From contig NZ_RKMB01000003.1 in assembly GCF_003797765.1 (NCBI RefSeq), positions 310,001-374,000 of the forward strand: a stretch of DNA of 64,000 bases, written 5' to 3'. The notes below the pieces were generated by a model that was not told where the DNA came from, ran no database searches, and saw only the letters and a program-made list of their open reading frames with translations. The position numbers and the translations under genes were made by a program. How positions within the stretch are numbered: position 1 is the first letter of the stretch; every line of letters starts with the position of its first letter. This document shows positions 45,409 through 54,739 of this stretch, in pieces. Origin of the DNA: Ramlibacter sp. WS9 (GTDB lineage: Bacteria > Pseudomonadota > Gammaproteobacteria > Burkholderiales > Burkholderiaceae_C).

Positions 45409-45429
45409 GGCCCGAAGCGGGCCTGTTCT
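45409..45429 (+). terminator. Probable intrinsic terminator after the lipoprotein gene
   Basis: GGCCCG-AAG-CGGGCC forms a 6-base-pair hairpin (45409-45423) followed by the T-containing TGTTCT. It lies 29 bases after the lipoprotein stop. The T-tract is short, so strength is uncertain. Confidence 0.55.
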
Positions 45430-45525
45430 CCGTTGCAAGCCGACATCCTTTGCAAGCCGGCTTGACCCGCCCGTGGAGCGCTGTCACACTCCACCCCTTT
45501 CCAACGCACCACAGGAGACAACGCC

Positions 45526-45564
45526 ATGCAGAAAATTGCCCTTACCCTCCTGTCGGCTGCCTGA
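45526..45564 (+). pseudogene. Very short open frame resembling the start of an entericidin-like lipoprotein
   Basis: AGGAG stands 8 bases before an ATG that opens MQKIALTLLSAA and then stops at TGA. The sequence matches the n- and h-region of small entericidin-like lipoprotein signals, but no lipobox or mature part follows in frame. It may be the truncated remnant of such a gene, a leader peptide, or an artefact of a base change. The 378-base gap between the lipoprotein gene and rsgA holds only this and the hairpin at 45409. Confidence 0.45.
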
Positions 45565-45758
45565 ACTGCGCCCCGCGCCCTTCGTTTCAGATTCCGTTCC
45601 CGCTTCCGTTTTCGTTCGCGCTGCGGTAATCCCGGTTCGTTGATTCGCCCGCGTCCTTCGCGGCCGACATTCCCTCTTCTCATTCGTGCCGCGCGCATTG
45701 CGCGCCGGCTGTGTTCGCGCGCGCCGCGGACGAAGATTCTGGAATACCAACGTTCATC

Positions 45759-46826
45759 ATGGAAATCAATTTCGAACAACTGCGGCCCATCGGCCTCACG
45801 CAATCGATCGCCAATCAGCTCTACACACTGAAAGACCCCCTCCCCGACGGCGCGCGGCTGATGCGCATCACGGAAGTCCAGCGCGACTGGTTCGGGCTGG
45901 GCGACGGGCCGCTGGAACATCGGGCCCGCGCCCTTCACAAGTTGTTGCACGACTTGCAGGAATACGGCGACACCCTCACTGTCGGCGACTGGGTACTGGT
46001 TGAAGGCAATGCCGGCGGTGAGCTCTGGATCACCGCCCGCCTGCCGCCCGTGACGCAGATCGCGCGCCGGGCCAACGACGGTCGCCGCCAACCACTCGCC
46101 AGCAACGTCGACACCGCCTTGCTGGTGATGGGGCTGGACGACGACTTCAATCCGCGCCGCATGGAGCGCTACATCGCGATGGTGCGGGCCAGCGGTGTCG
46201 TGCCGGTCGTGGTGCTGACAAAGCGGGACATCGGCCGCGACGTGCAGCAGCGCGTGGAACAACTGCGTCACCGTCTGCCGCCCGACATTGCGATCGTCGC
46301 GGTGAACGGGCTCTCAGACGATGCCGCCGAGCAACTGCGACCCTGGCTTTCGCAGGGACAGACGCTCGTGCTACTCGGTTCGTCCGGCGCGGGCAAGTCG
46401 ACGCTGACGAACACTCTGTTGCAAGAGGACGTGCAGTCGACCGGCGGCGTGCGAAAGGGAGATGGCCGGGGGCGCCACACGACGACGGCGCGCTCGCTGC
46501 ACCAGAGCCCGGCCGGCGCTTGCATCGTGGACACGCCGGGGCTGCGAACCTGGCGCGCGGACGCCGACGCCGAGGCATTGGCCGCGACGTTCGACGACAT
46601 CGAGACGTTTGCGTCGCGCTGCCAGTTCCGTGATTGCCGGCACGAGAGCGAGCCCGGCTGTGCCGTGCGCGCCCAGGTGTCGGAAGACCGGCTGCTCAAC
46701 TATCACAAGCTGTTACGTGACGCGCAGCGGGGGCAGCAAACGCCCATGGAGCGCATGGCGCAGCGGCGGAAGTGGAAGGCGCTGGGCAAAGCCGGCAGTG
46801 CCCGCGCCCGGGACAAGCGCGGATGA
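45759..46826 (+). CDS. rsgA: RsgA: circularly permuted GTPase of 30S ribosome maturation
   Basis: The 355-residue product has an N-terminal OB-fold, a GTPase domain with permuted motif order (G4 TKRD, then G1 GSSGAGKST, G3 DTPGLR) and a C-terminal zinc-binding domain (CQFRDCRHESEPGC). It acts late in 30S subunit assembly. ATG 45759 gives the usual start MEINFEQLRPIGL, and the frame is open further upstream. It stands alone on the plus strand in front of the DUF2059 gene. Confidence 0.95.
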   Translation: MEINFEQLRPIGLTQSIANQLYTLKDPLPDGARLMRITEVQRDWFGLGDGPLEHRARALHKLLHDLQEYGDTLTVGDWVLVEGNAGGELWITARLPPVTQIARRANDGRRQPLASNVDTALLVMGLDDDFNPRRMERYIAMVRASGVVPVVVLTKRDIGRDVQQRVEQLRHRLPPDIAIVAVNGLSDDAAEQLRPWLSQGQTLVLLGSSGAGKSTLTNTLLQEDVQSTGGVRKGDGRGRHTTTARSLHQSPAGACIVDTPGLRTWRADADAEALAATFDDIETFASRCQFRDCRHESEPGCAVRAQVSEDRLLNYHKLLRDAQRGQQTPMERMAQRRKWKALGKAGSARARDKRG

Positions 46827-46845
46827 GGAGCGTTTAAGATGCCCC

Positions 46846-47436
46846 ATGCTGAAAAAATCCATCATCGTCATCGCCCTTGCCGTGGCCGGAGTGACCACCG
46901 TCCACGCCCAATCGACCCCCGCCAAGAAGGACTTGGCCGCACGCATCCTGAAGGCGCAGAACGCCGGCATCGAAGCCATGGCCCGCTCCCTGGTCGAGCA
47001 GCCCGCCGTGGAGCTGTTGGGCAATGCCGGCAATGTGCTGCCCACCCGCGTGCCGAAGGAAAAGCAGGATGCTGTCGCCAAGGAAATCCAGGGCGACGTG
47101 CAGAAGTACCTGGACGAGGCCGTGCCCGTGATCCAGGCTCGGGCCGTCAAGCTCGCGCCCACCACCATCGGCGCCATGCTCGAAGAAAAATTCACCGAAG
47201 ACGAGCTCAAGCAGATCCTCGGCATCATCGAATCGCCGGTCTACAGCAAGTTCCAGCGCATGGGCGAGGAGATGCAGAAGTCACTCACCGAAAAGCTCGT
47301 CGCGGACACGCGGCCCACGATCGAGCCGAAGCTGCGTGCGCTCGAGCAGAGCGTGGCCAAGCGCCTTGGGATCACCACCCCGGCCGCCGCCGGTGCCGGG
47401 CCGGCACGCGCGCCCGCCAAGCCGGCGAGCAAGTGA
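46846..47436 (+). CDS. Exported DUF2059 family protein
   Basis: The 196-residue product has a signal peptide (MLKKSIIVIALAVAGVTTVHA, cleavage before QS) and a helical DUF2059-like region (EEKFTEDELKQILGIIESPVYSKFQ split as EDELKQILGIIESP and VYSKFQRMGEEM). It ends in an Ala/Pro-rich tail. The family is periplasmic and of unknown function. It begins 19 bases after rsgA and may be cotranscribed. It converges on the tagF gene of the secretion cluster with 18 bases between the stops. Confidence 0.85.
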   Translation: MLKKSIIVIALAVAGVTTVHAQSTPAKKDLAARILKAQNAGIEAMARSLVEQPAVELLGNAGNVLPTRVPKEKQDAVAKEIQGDVQKYLDEAVPVIQARAVKLAPTTIGAMLEEKFTEDELKQILGIIESPVYSKFQRMGEEMQKSLTEKLVADTRPTIEPKLRALEQSVAKRLGITTPAAAGAGPARAPAKPASK

Positions 47437-47454
47437 CCCTCAAAGCGCCTCGTT

Positions 47455-48078
47455 TCAGGTGGCCCAGAGGCCGCTGATACTTTCGTGAAGACCGCGCGAC
47501 CGAAACACGGTCGGCGCGCCGTCGATCTCGCTGTGCCACACGCAACAGGGCCTTTCGGCAGCGGCAAAAAACTCTGCGACTGAGCCCGTGACACGGTTTC
47601 CCGAACCCGGCTGCGGATCTCCGCCCTGGGTCGGCAGGCCGAGCCGAAACAGTTCGTTCTCCAGAGCGTCGATCGACCAGTCCTCATCGAGCGCGTCCAT
47701 CGCAATGTCTTCCAGGCGGTGCAGCCAGGCCCACAGTGCATCCTGCGTGTTCGCATCGATGGGCGCTTCCTGCAGAGGCGCGGCAAGCGTCAGCGGATAG
47801 TAGCGCCCGACCCGGTCCACGGATGGCATGAGCACGCCGGTCCATGCGCCGGCATGAAACGGCGCAGGAAGAAACCCGGGTGCGACGAGAAAACGCCAAG
47901 TGGGCGCCGCCAGGTACGCGTCGATCCAGCGATCCCCATCGTCGGCACGCATCTTGGCGAGGCCCGCGGACACCCAGCTGTCCCAATGGTCGATGAACCG
48001 CGCATCCAGCCGGCGGGATGCGAAGTCACTGACCGTTGGCAATTTACCGTGCCAACCCGCAGCGCCTTCGCGTGTCAT
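47455..48078 (-). CDS. tagF: TagF: type VI secretion-associated post-translational regulator
   Basis: The 207-residue product has the TagF/ImpM pattern: GWHGKLPTVSDFASRRL at the start, WRFLVAPGFLP and VGRYYPLTLA in the middle. In other bacteria TagF represses assembly of the type VI apparatus after translation. Its start ATG overlaps the tssM stop by 4 bases, so it is coupled to tssM and is the last gene of this visible cluster. ATG 48078 gives the usual start MTREGAAGWHGK. Confidence 0.92.
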   Translation of the reverse strand: MTREGAAGWHGKLPTVSDFASRRLDARFIDHWDSWVSAGLAKMRADDGDRWIDAYLAAPTWRFLVAPGFLPAPFHAGAWTGVLMPSVDRVGRYYPLTLAAPLQEAPIDANTQDALWAWLHRLEDIAMDALDEDWSIDALENELFRLGLPTQGGDPQPGSGNRVTGSVAEFFAAAERPCCVWHSEIDGAPTVFRSRGLHESISGLWAT

Positions 48079-51000
48079 AGCGATCCGGGACAACGGAACT
48101 GCTGGATTTCCGCCATCCGGAACGGGTTCAGCACGCTGTTGGCGATCACCTCGAGCTTGGCTCGCTTGCCCTCGATGTTGACCACCAGCGCGAATTTCTC
48201 CGGCTGCGACGTCGGCTGCATCTCGAAGCGGTCGATGAACCTGAACAGCGCCCAGGGCCCCTCGAAATTCACCGGGGTCGCCCCCGGCACGGCCGACAGG
48301 CGGATGCGCGAGGCGACCTTCTGGCTGGGCCACGTGACAACGGTCGACGCGGGATTTCCGGCAATGAATTTGTGCACCTGCCCGTCGACGTCGAGCTGCA
48401 GCTCCTTCAATCCCTCACTCATCTCGGCCACCCGGATTTCCATCCTGAAGCTAGGCGCCTTGCCGCCGCTTCGGAAGAACGCTTCCTTGATCCGGGCGGC
48501 TCGCTGGAACTCGGCCAACGCGGCGGTGCCGGGTGTCCGTGTGCCATCGGGCAAGGGCTTGTAGCGCCATGGATTCACGCCCGTGTCCACGATCGCGGCC
48601 AACCGCCGCTGGTAGAACTCATCGAGCATTCCGCCCACGCCGAACAGTTGGCCGAAATCGTCTGGGAGAACGTCTGCCTGCGAACCCGAGGCAAAGGGAT
48701 AACGGTTGGTGATGGCACGATTGCAGAAGTCGAACACCGGCTTCAGCTCGCTCGTCAATGCTTCACGCTCGCCCTCGCGGCTGCCCTTGGCGCCCACGTC
48801 GGCAAGCGCAGTCACCATGCTCCTGATGGGCTCCGGCAGCGTCGCGCCAGCGGCCTTGACGCGCTCCGCACCGCCCCCCGGCGGTGGCGGGGACTTGCTC
48901 TTCATCGCCGAATCCACCGCCTGGAGCTGGCCGAGCACCTCGCCGAACAGCTTGGTCACCTCGTCGATCGGCGCGGGCGAGCCTTGAGCCAGCCGGCGGA
49001 TCGGGGCGAAGTGGTCGTCGACGATTCGCTCGATGGGGCCGCTGCCGCTTTGAACGGCGGGTTGCACACCGGCCAGGGCTGCCATCTCGGCCTTCTTCTG
49101 GGCAGCCTGGTTGGCGAGCGCGCCGGTCACGCTCTGGGTGTCCGGCCCGGATGCCGGGACCAACGTCGTTTCCCGTGCGACGGCCCGAATGTAGGCGGCG
49201 AGCGGAGAGTCGACGGCCGCCAGCACACGCGCCACCTCCAGGCTGCTGGTCACGCCGGACACTTTGACCAGCCGCACGTCGGCCAGGTACTTGTCCCACG
49301 TCTTGACGTAGTCCTCCAGATACAGCCGCTTCACGCGTTCGCCCAGGTCGCTGGACGCCAGACCCGTGAGCTTCACGTCAGACGGCCTTCCCAGCACCCA
49401 CGCCTCCTCGGAAGCAAGCTTCAGCGCGGCAACCTGCACCGAACTCTGGAATGCCTTCTGATAGCCGTCCTTCGAGTAAAAGCCGGACACGCCGCGCGAG
49501 AGCGGCTCTCCGCTCGCGCGCTCGAAGACCCGCGGTGCGTTCGGCCCGCCCGCGCCCGCCACGGTGAACTCCGGACGGTCGCCGCGGTACTGCCGCTTGA
49601 TGCGGCTGTAGACGCGGTATTCGAGCGGGAAGGAAGCCAGCATGTCCCGCGTGGTTTGCACGAGTTGCTTGTCGACCGGCGATGGACTGGCCGGCGCGCC
49701 TTGCGCCAGCAACGCGTCCAGGTGTGCGTCGAGGGCCTTGCGTTGCTCCGGGCTCAGTTTCTGCGCGTAGTTGACATCCCAGTCGACAGCGATCCACGCC
49801 TTCAACGCATCGGCGTCGAACTTGTCGGGCGTGTACAGCATGAGGTAGTTTTTCAGCGCCTCGTACGCCTGCTCGAGGTTGTTCCTGGACGTGGCCCGAA
49901 GCCGCTCTTCGAGCCGGCGCGTCAACCGGGGCAGCAGGGTCTGGTCCAGCAATCGGCGATAGGCGATGGCTGCGGCGGCATCCAGCTTGTCCCCTTGGTA
50001 GAGGCCCAGGGTGTTGAGAAGCGGCGGGTCGGCCAGCGCAAAGTCGCTGGGCTCGGCCGCCGCGCGCACGGCCGTCAACGGCGGCGACAGCGGCGCCGCG
50101 TCGCCGGAAGGATCGGGCGAGATCGCGTCCACTGCCTTGCGCAATTCGGGGAGCTTTGCGAGGACCTGTCCGGCGTATTCCTGGTTCCGGTTCCAGCTCA
50201 CAGCCCAGCCGGCAATCATCGCAACGAAAACGATCCCGATGGCCGCGAAACCGGCGCTTCGCAAAATCAGCCGGCGCCGCTCGGAGCGTGCGTTGAACGA
50301 CACCAGATGCTGCTCGAGAAAGATCACATCCTTGAGCAGGCGGTGCAGGAAGAAACTCTTGCCGCGCCCCACAAGCGACGTGGATTGCGCGGGCAATCCG
50401 AAAGAACGGGACAGCGCGCCCAGCACGCGGTCAATGGGCGTGCCCTCTTGCGTGCCACTCGTGAAATAAACACCGCGCAACCGGACGTCTTCGCGCAGCG
50501 CACCCGCGCTCGAGAAGACCGCCTGCAGGAATTCGCGCAAGACCGGGCGAAGGCTGGCCACTTCCAATGGGAACTTGAAGATGCTCGCGCGCTTCGAGCC
50601 GTCCCGCTCGGCCTGCAATCGCGCAAAGAGACCGCTGTTCAGCCTTTCTTCCAGCGCGCCGAAGTCGGCATCGAAAGTGGCGAGCGGCTCTTTCGCTGCG
50701 TCCAGCGCATCGAAGGTGAACCCCCAGACCTGGTCGCGCTGCTCCTTGTTGAACGCGTCGAAGGTTTCGGTGAACCCGGCCAGCAGGTCCGTCTTGGTGA
50801 TGAGGACGTAAACCGGCGGCGTCACGCCCAGCTTCGACTGCAGTTCGTGCAGCCGCTCCCTCAGCTTCTGGGCGTGCTGGCTGCGTTCCGTGGGCGCCTG
50901 CTGCAGCAAATCCTGGATGTTGATCGTCAGCAAGACCCCGTTGATGGGCCTGCGCGGACGGGTCTTTCGCAACAACTGCAGAAAGCGATCCCACGCGCTG

Positions 51001-51590
51001 GCGTCGACCGCCGAGTCTGACTCCTGCGTGGTGTAGCGGCCAGCGGTGTCGATGAGCACCGCGTCCCTCGTGAACCACCAGTCGCAATTTCGCGTGCCGC
51101 CGATCCCTTTGACCGATCCGCCTGACGCTGCGTCCGTCAGGAGAAACTGCAGGCCGGCGTTCTGCAACGCCGTGGTCTTGCCGGACCCGGGCGCGCCGAC
51201 GAACACATACCAGGGCAGCTCGTAGATCGATCTGCCGCGGCCGAACCAGGAACTGCCACCGCCCTCGCCCTTGAGCTTATGCAGGGCGTCGCGAAAGCGC
51301 TGGTTGAGGACTTCGTTCTCGCGGTCGATGGCACTGCCGCTGCCGCTGGAGGACAAGCCTTCCAGAAGCGCCGCATTGGCGCGCCGACGGCGAATGGCAC
51401 GCCACACCAGCAGCGCAATCCAAGTCAGCCAGATGAGTGCCACCACCACCACGCGGGCCGAGGTGGATTCCAGGGGCCGCCAGCCACCGATGGCCAACAG
51501 CGGACCCACCCACCAGACGAGTGCCGACAGGCCGAGCAGCGCCAGCGCCGTCAGGACCCCTTTGATGGAAAACCGTTTGAACATTTGCAC
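48075..51590 (-). CDS. tssM: TssM (IcmF-like): membrane-complex protein of type VI secretion
   Basis: The 1171-residue product has two N-terminal TM helices (about residues 12-32 and 45-65), a cytoplasmic ATPase-like domain with Walker A VGAPGSGKTT (residues 131-140), a third TM (AIGIVFVAMIAGWAVSW, near 450) and a large periplasmic part with the C-terminal domain. It forms the trans-envelope complex with TssL and TssJ. The start is the GTG at 51590, and ATG 51584 is an equally good alternative. It follows tssL by 18 bases and overlaps tagF. Confidence 0.95.
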   Translation of the reverse strand: MQMFKRFSIKGVLTALALLGLSALVWWVGPLLAIGGWRPLESTSARVVVVALIWLTWIALLVWRAIRRRRANAALLEGLSSSGSGSAIDRENEVLNQRFRDALHKLKGEGGGSSWFGRGRSIYELPWYVFVGAPGSGKTTALQNAGLQFLLTDAASGGSVKGIGGTRNCDWWFTRDAVLIDTAGRYTTQESDSAVDASAWDRFLQLLRKTRPRRPINGVLLTINIQDLLQQAPTERSQHAQKLRERLHELQSKLGVTPPVYVLITKTDLLAGFTETFDAFNKEQRDQVWGFTFDALDAAKEPLATFDADFGALEERLNSGLFARLQAERDGSKRASIFKFPLEVASLRPVLREFLQAVFSSAGALREDVRLRGVYFTSGTQEGTPIDRVLGALSRSFGLPAQSTSLVGRGKSFFLHRLLKDVIFLEQHLVSFNARSERRRLILRSAGFAAIGIVFVAMIAGWAVSWNRNQEYAGQVLAKLPELRKAVDAISPDPSGDAAPLSPPLTAVRAAAEPSDFALADPPLLNTLGLYQGDKLDAAAAIAYRRLLDQTLLPRLTRRLEERLRATSRNNLEQAYEALKNYLMLYTPDKFDADALKAWIAVDWDVNYAQKLSPEQRKALDAHLDALLAQGAPASPSPVDKQLVQTTRDMLASFPLEYRVYSRIKRQYRGDRPEFTVAGAGGPNAPRVFERASGEPLSRGVSGFYSKDGYQKAFQSSVQVAALKLASEEAWVLGRPSDVKLTGLASSDLGERVKRLYLEDYVKTWDKYLADVRLVKVSGVTSSLEVARVLAAVDSPLAAYIRAVARETTLVPASGPDTQSVTGALANQAAQKKAEMAALAGVQPAVQSGSGPIERIVDDHFAPIRRLAQGSPAPIDEVTKLFGEVLGQLQAVDSAMKSKSPPPPGGGAERVKAAGATLPEPIRSMVTALADVGAKGSREGEREALTSELKPVFDFCNRAITNRYPFASGSQADVLPDDFGQLFGVGGMLDEFYQRRLAAIVDTGVNPWRYKPLPDGTRTPGTAALAEFQRAARIKEAFFRSGGKAPSFRMEIRVAEMSEGLKELQLDVDGQVHKFIAGNPASTVVTWPSQKVASRIRLSAVPGATPVNFEGPWALFRFIDRFEMQPTSQPEKFALVVNIEGKRAKLEVIANSVLNPFRMAEIQQFRCPGSL

Positions 51591-51608
51591 GGCGAGCGCA
51601 TCCTGTTG

Positions 51609-52910
51609 TTAGGTGGCCTGAGACAGCCTCAGCGTGATCTCCACCCGGCGGTTCTTTGAACGCCCCGCCGGGGTGGCGTTGTCGGCGACAGGCTGGGTGT
51701 CGGCCATGCCCTCGGAACGCAGACGTTGGGGTTTGACCTTCACGGCCAGCTTCTCCTTGACGGACTTGGCCCGCTCCTCCGACAGGTGCCAGTTGGACGG
51801 GAAGCGCATCGAGCGTATCGGCTGGTTGTCGGTGTGGCCGGTGACCACCACCTGCCCATCGATGCGATCCATCTCCTCGGCAATCCGGTTCAGGAGCGGA
51901 AGGAAGCGCGCCTGGACCTCGGCGCTGCCGGGTTCGAAAAAGCCATCGCCCTTGATGATGACGATGGAGCGATCGGCCAGGTCGCGCACTTCCACCAGCT
52001 GGGCGTCGATCTCCGGCTTGAGGAAACCGGACAGCCGTGGTGCGACGGCGACTGGCGGTGGCAGAGGCGCGGTTGCCGGCGCCGCCTTCACGTTCAAGGA
52101 CTGCAACTGCGCAAACACATTGTCCGTGCGGCTCGACATGGCCAGCCGCAAGGCGAGAAAGACCAGCGCCAACAGGAGAGCGGCCGCGGTGGCGATCACC
52201 CAGACAGGGATTCCATCCCGCAGACGCTGGCCGACGCCGGCCGCCCCTGCCCATTTGGGCGACAGTTCACCGAGCGGCGTGCCGCTGTGCTGGCGCAGCA
52301 TCAGGGCCAGCTTCTCGCGCAGGTCTTCCAGGAGGGCGCGGCCGTTGTGGGCCACGCGGTAGCGACCTTCGAAGCCCAGGGAAATGATGCAATAGATCAA
52401 CTCCAGGAGCGACCGATTCCTGCCGACGTCCTCGGACAGCTTGGCCAGCAGCGCAAAGACCTTCTCGCCACCCCAGGCCTCGTTGTGGAATTGCACGAGC
52501 AGGCTCTGCGCCGCCCAGGCGCCGGCGCCGCCCCAGGGCGTGCTGGACGCGCACTCGTCGACGTACGTGCACAGGACGTAGCGGGCAGCCACGATCTGGT
52601 CATTGGGCAGGCCGCGCGCACGCGCTTCGCGCTCGACCTTTCGAATGGCTTCAGCGAGCGCGGAGCGCAGGCCCTCGACATTGGCATGGTCCGGCGTCGA
52701 GCGAATGCGGGTGGCCGCCGTCAGCAAAGGCGCCGAGATCTGCAGCAACGGGCTTTGGCCCGTGGCGTCGTGCATCTCCGGCAAGGGCGCCACGTCCGCA
52801 TTGCGAGTTTCAGGCGCCACCGATGGGGCCGTGCGCGCGCCGCGCCCGGCCGACGGCTTGATGATGGTCCGGTCGGTTTCGAAGTCGGAAAACGGATCAA
52901 ACTCGGCCAT
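51609..52910 (-). CDS. tssL: TssL (DotU/IcmH-like) with C-terminal OmpA peptidoglycan-binding domain
   Basis: The 433-residue product has a DotU-type cytoplasmic helical domain (about residues 55-225; YVLCTYVDECASSTPWGG), one TM helix (VWVIATAAALLLALVFLAL, near 245) and an OmpA-like C-terminal domain (about 300-433; VVVTGHTDNQPIRS, RVEITLRLSQ) that binds peptidoglycan. ATG 52910 has GGAG 5 bases upstream, and a GTG at 52913 is adjacent. This extended TssL anchors the complex in the cell wall directly, so a separate TagL is not needed. Confidence 0.95.
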   Translation of the reverse strand: MAEFDPFSDFETDRTIIKPSAGRGARTAPSVAPETRNADVAPLPEMHDATGQSPLLQISAPLLTAATRIRSTPDHANVEGLRSALAEAIRKVEREARARGLPNDQIVAARYVLCTYVDECASSTPWGGAGAWAAQSLLVQFHNEAWGGEKVFALLAKLSEDVGRNRSLLELIYCIISLGFEGRYRVAHNGRALLEDLREKLALMLRQHSGTPLGELSPKWAGAAGVGQRLRDGIPVWVIATAAALLLALVFLALRLAMSSRTDNVFAQLQSLNVKAAPATAPLPPPVAVAPRLSGFLKPEIDAQLVEVRDLADRSIVIIKGDGFFEPGSAEVQARFLPLLNRIAEEMDRIDGQVVVTGHTDNQPIRSMRFPSNWHLSEERAKSVKEKLAVKVKPQRLRSEGMADTQPVADNATPAGRSKNRRVEITLRLSQAT

Positions 52911-52944
52911 CACATCTCCATCATCGGTTCACCTGGGCGCTACA

Positions 52945-54282
52945 TCAAGAGCGGATAGCCCAGAGTTCCAGTTCGAGTGCGGGAAAGTCGCCGGCAAGGT
53001 GAATGGCAAGGCCCGCGGACGTCTCCAGTTCGCGCCACATGTCGTTGCCTTGCGTATCGAGCTCGAAGTAGGAAAACCCGGCATGGAACGGGATCTGGCG
53101 CGGCGCCACCGGCAAGGGACGCACGCCCACGCCCGGCAACTGCAAGCTGATCAGGTCGCGGAACCGTTCGACCGGCCCGATCTTCACCTGGCCCGGAAAG
53201 CGCGCGCGCAGCTGTTCGCTGCTGATCTGAGCGTTGACGGCCAGCACGAACGCCGCCGCTTTCAACAGCTCGAAGTCTGGAATGACGGCAACGCGAATCC
53301 CGTGTTTGCGCTCCTGCAACTCGATCGGGATGGCGGACTGCACCCTCACCAGCGAAAGCGATTGGCGCAGGTCGTTCATGAGCGCAATGAAGCAAGGCGC
53401 CGGGTCGTCGTGGCTGTAGGGCAGGAGTTCGCTGGGCCGCTTGGTGTCGCTGAAGGTGGCGAGCTCACCGGCAAGCCCCAGCAACACGTTGAACAGGCTT
53501 TCCGCATGGAAGACGGGCTGCTGCCGCATGTGCACCAGCTGGGGCTCATACCGGTTGCACACCTGCAGCAAGAGGAAATCGGCGATCTCCCCGACCCCGG
53601 CTCGCCCAGGCTGCGCGAGCGTCGCGGCGAGCGCCTCGGCGCGCTGATGAAGCAGGCCGATGATCTCGCGCACGAAGCCGTCGGCGACGGCGTTTTCCAC
53701 CACGTGCATGAGCGGCGGCATGTAGCGGGTGTCCAGGACCACTCGCCCATCGGCCCGGCGCTCTGTGACGCGCGCGACCCCTATGCAGCTGAACCCGTCG
53801 TTAGTGTCCCGCTCCAGCATCAAGCGGAGATTCAGGCGCGCGATCTGCAGCGGCGCTTGACGCAAGCTGGCCGCGTGCCCGTCCGCCACCTCGATCTCGG
53901 AAGCCGTGAAACGTGTCGGCATGGATCCGGAGTTGCCTTCGACGTCGCTCTCGGCCACGCCCGGGCGGCTGAGGGCCAGGCACAGCATGACACGCTCGTC
54001 CCTCGCGTCTGGCGGAACGTCTATGGCGAGGGGAGACGGATCGTCCATCGGCAAGGCGAACGGCGTGCCGTCCCGGAACACGCCCACCGCCTTGGCCAGC
54101 GCGAGCTTGCCCTGGTGCAGGGCTGCTTCGTCGATGGCCAGGGAATGAAAGCCCCACGCGTGGCCCATGCCAAGCCCCACGCGCGCATCGACCAGGCGGC
54201 TGACGAACCTGTCCTGCTGCTGAAAATGCTGCGGCTGAAGGAACATGCCTTCAGTCCAGATAACCTTGTTATGCCATGTCAT
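52945..54282 (-). CDS. tssK: TssK: baseplate-to-membrane-complex connector of type VI secretion
   Basis: The 445-residue product has the TssK start (KVIWTEGMFLQPQHFQQQDRF split as VIWTEGMFLQPQHFQQQ), the central TSSK repeats and a C-terminal domain ending in ELELWAIRS. It links the baseplate to TssL/TssM. The gene stands between the PAAR-like gene and tssL, 61 bases after the PAAR-like stop and 34 bases before tssL, on the same strand. Length and motifs are normal for the family. Confidence 0.95.
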   Translation of the reverse strand: MTWHNKVIWTEGMFLQPQHFQQQDRFVSRLVDARVGLGMGHAWGFHSLAIDEAALHQGKLALAKAVGVFRDGTPFALPMDDPSPLAIDVPPDARDERVMLCLALSRPGVAESDVEGNSGSMPTRFTASEIEVADGHAASLRQAPLQIARLNLRLMLERDTNDGFSCIGVARVTERRADGRVVLDTRYMPPLMHVVENAVADGFVREIIGLLHQRAEALAATLAQPGRAGVGEIADFLLLQVCNRYEPQLVHMRQQPVFHAESLFNVLLGLAGELATFSDTKRPSELLPYSHDDPAPCFIALMNDLRQSLSLVRVQSAIPIELQERKHGIRVAVIPDFELLKAAAFVLAVNAQISSEQLRARFPGQVKIGPVERFRDLISLQLPGVGVRPLPVAPRQIPFHAGFSYFELDTQGNDMWRELETSAGLAIHLAGDFPALELELWAIRS

Positions 54283-54343
54283 AGCTGCGGTGTGATGGGC
54301 TCATTGTCAGGCAAAAAAATGCGAGGGCTCATCAATTTCGAGC

Positions 54344-54730
54344 CTAGGGGATGTTGTGCGTCATCTGCCCGGCGTCCACGAACATGATGACGCCGCCCCA
54401 GATGCACTTCAATGTCGAGACGTTGTCCAGCGCGGGCGCGTTGCACAGCAAAACGTTGGTGGCGCCCGCGATCCACGGCGCCGGCGTCATGGGCAAGCAG
54501 GGCGCGGGTGTGGGCGTACCCATTGCGGCCGCCGTCGCGGCGGCGACCATTGGATTGGAAGGCGTGGTGCACATGCCGAACGAAGGAATGTTGGTGATCG
54601 GGATGTGGTCGAGGATGTTGGCGGCCACCTTATTGCTGGTCATGACTGGCTTGGGCGTCGGCACCAGCGAACTGGGCGCGAGACCGAAGCTGCACTGCAT
54701 TGCAGCGCCCATGCAGGTTTGAAGCGGCAT
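54344..54730 (-). CDS. PAAR-like protein (DUF4280 type), type VI spike tip candidate
   Basis: The 128-residue product is rich in Met, Pro, Ala and Cys, with motifs TCMGAAMQCSFGLAPSSL, NIPSFGMC and CIWGGVIMFVDAGQ typical of DUF4280 PAAR-like proteins. Such proteins sharpen the VgrG spike and can carry effectors. No C-terminal effector extension is present. AGGAG stands 7 bases before ATG 54730. It follows pppA by 9 bases and precedes tssK, so it belongs to the secretion operon. Confidence 0.88.
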   Translation of the reverse strand: MPLQTCMGAAMQCSFGLAPSSLVPTPKPVMTSNKVAANILDHIPITNIPSFGMCTTPSNPMVAAATAAAMGTPTPAPCLPMTPAPWIAGATNVLLCNAPALDNVSTLKCIWGGVIMFVDAGQMTHNIP

Positions 54731-54739
54731 AGTGACTCC

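Noticed and set aside
48372..51020. 882-codon plus-strand frame inside the tssM region
   Set aside because: Antisense shadow of tssM with no family motifs. TssM is recognised over its whole length.
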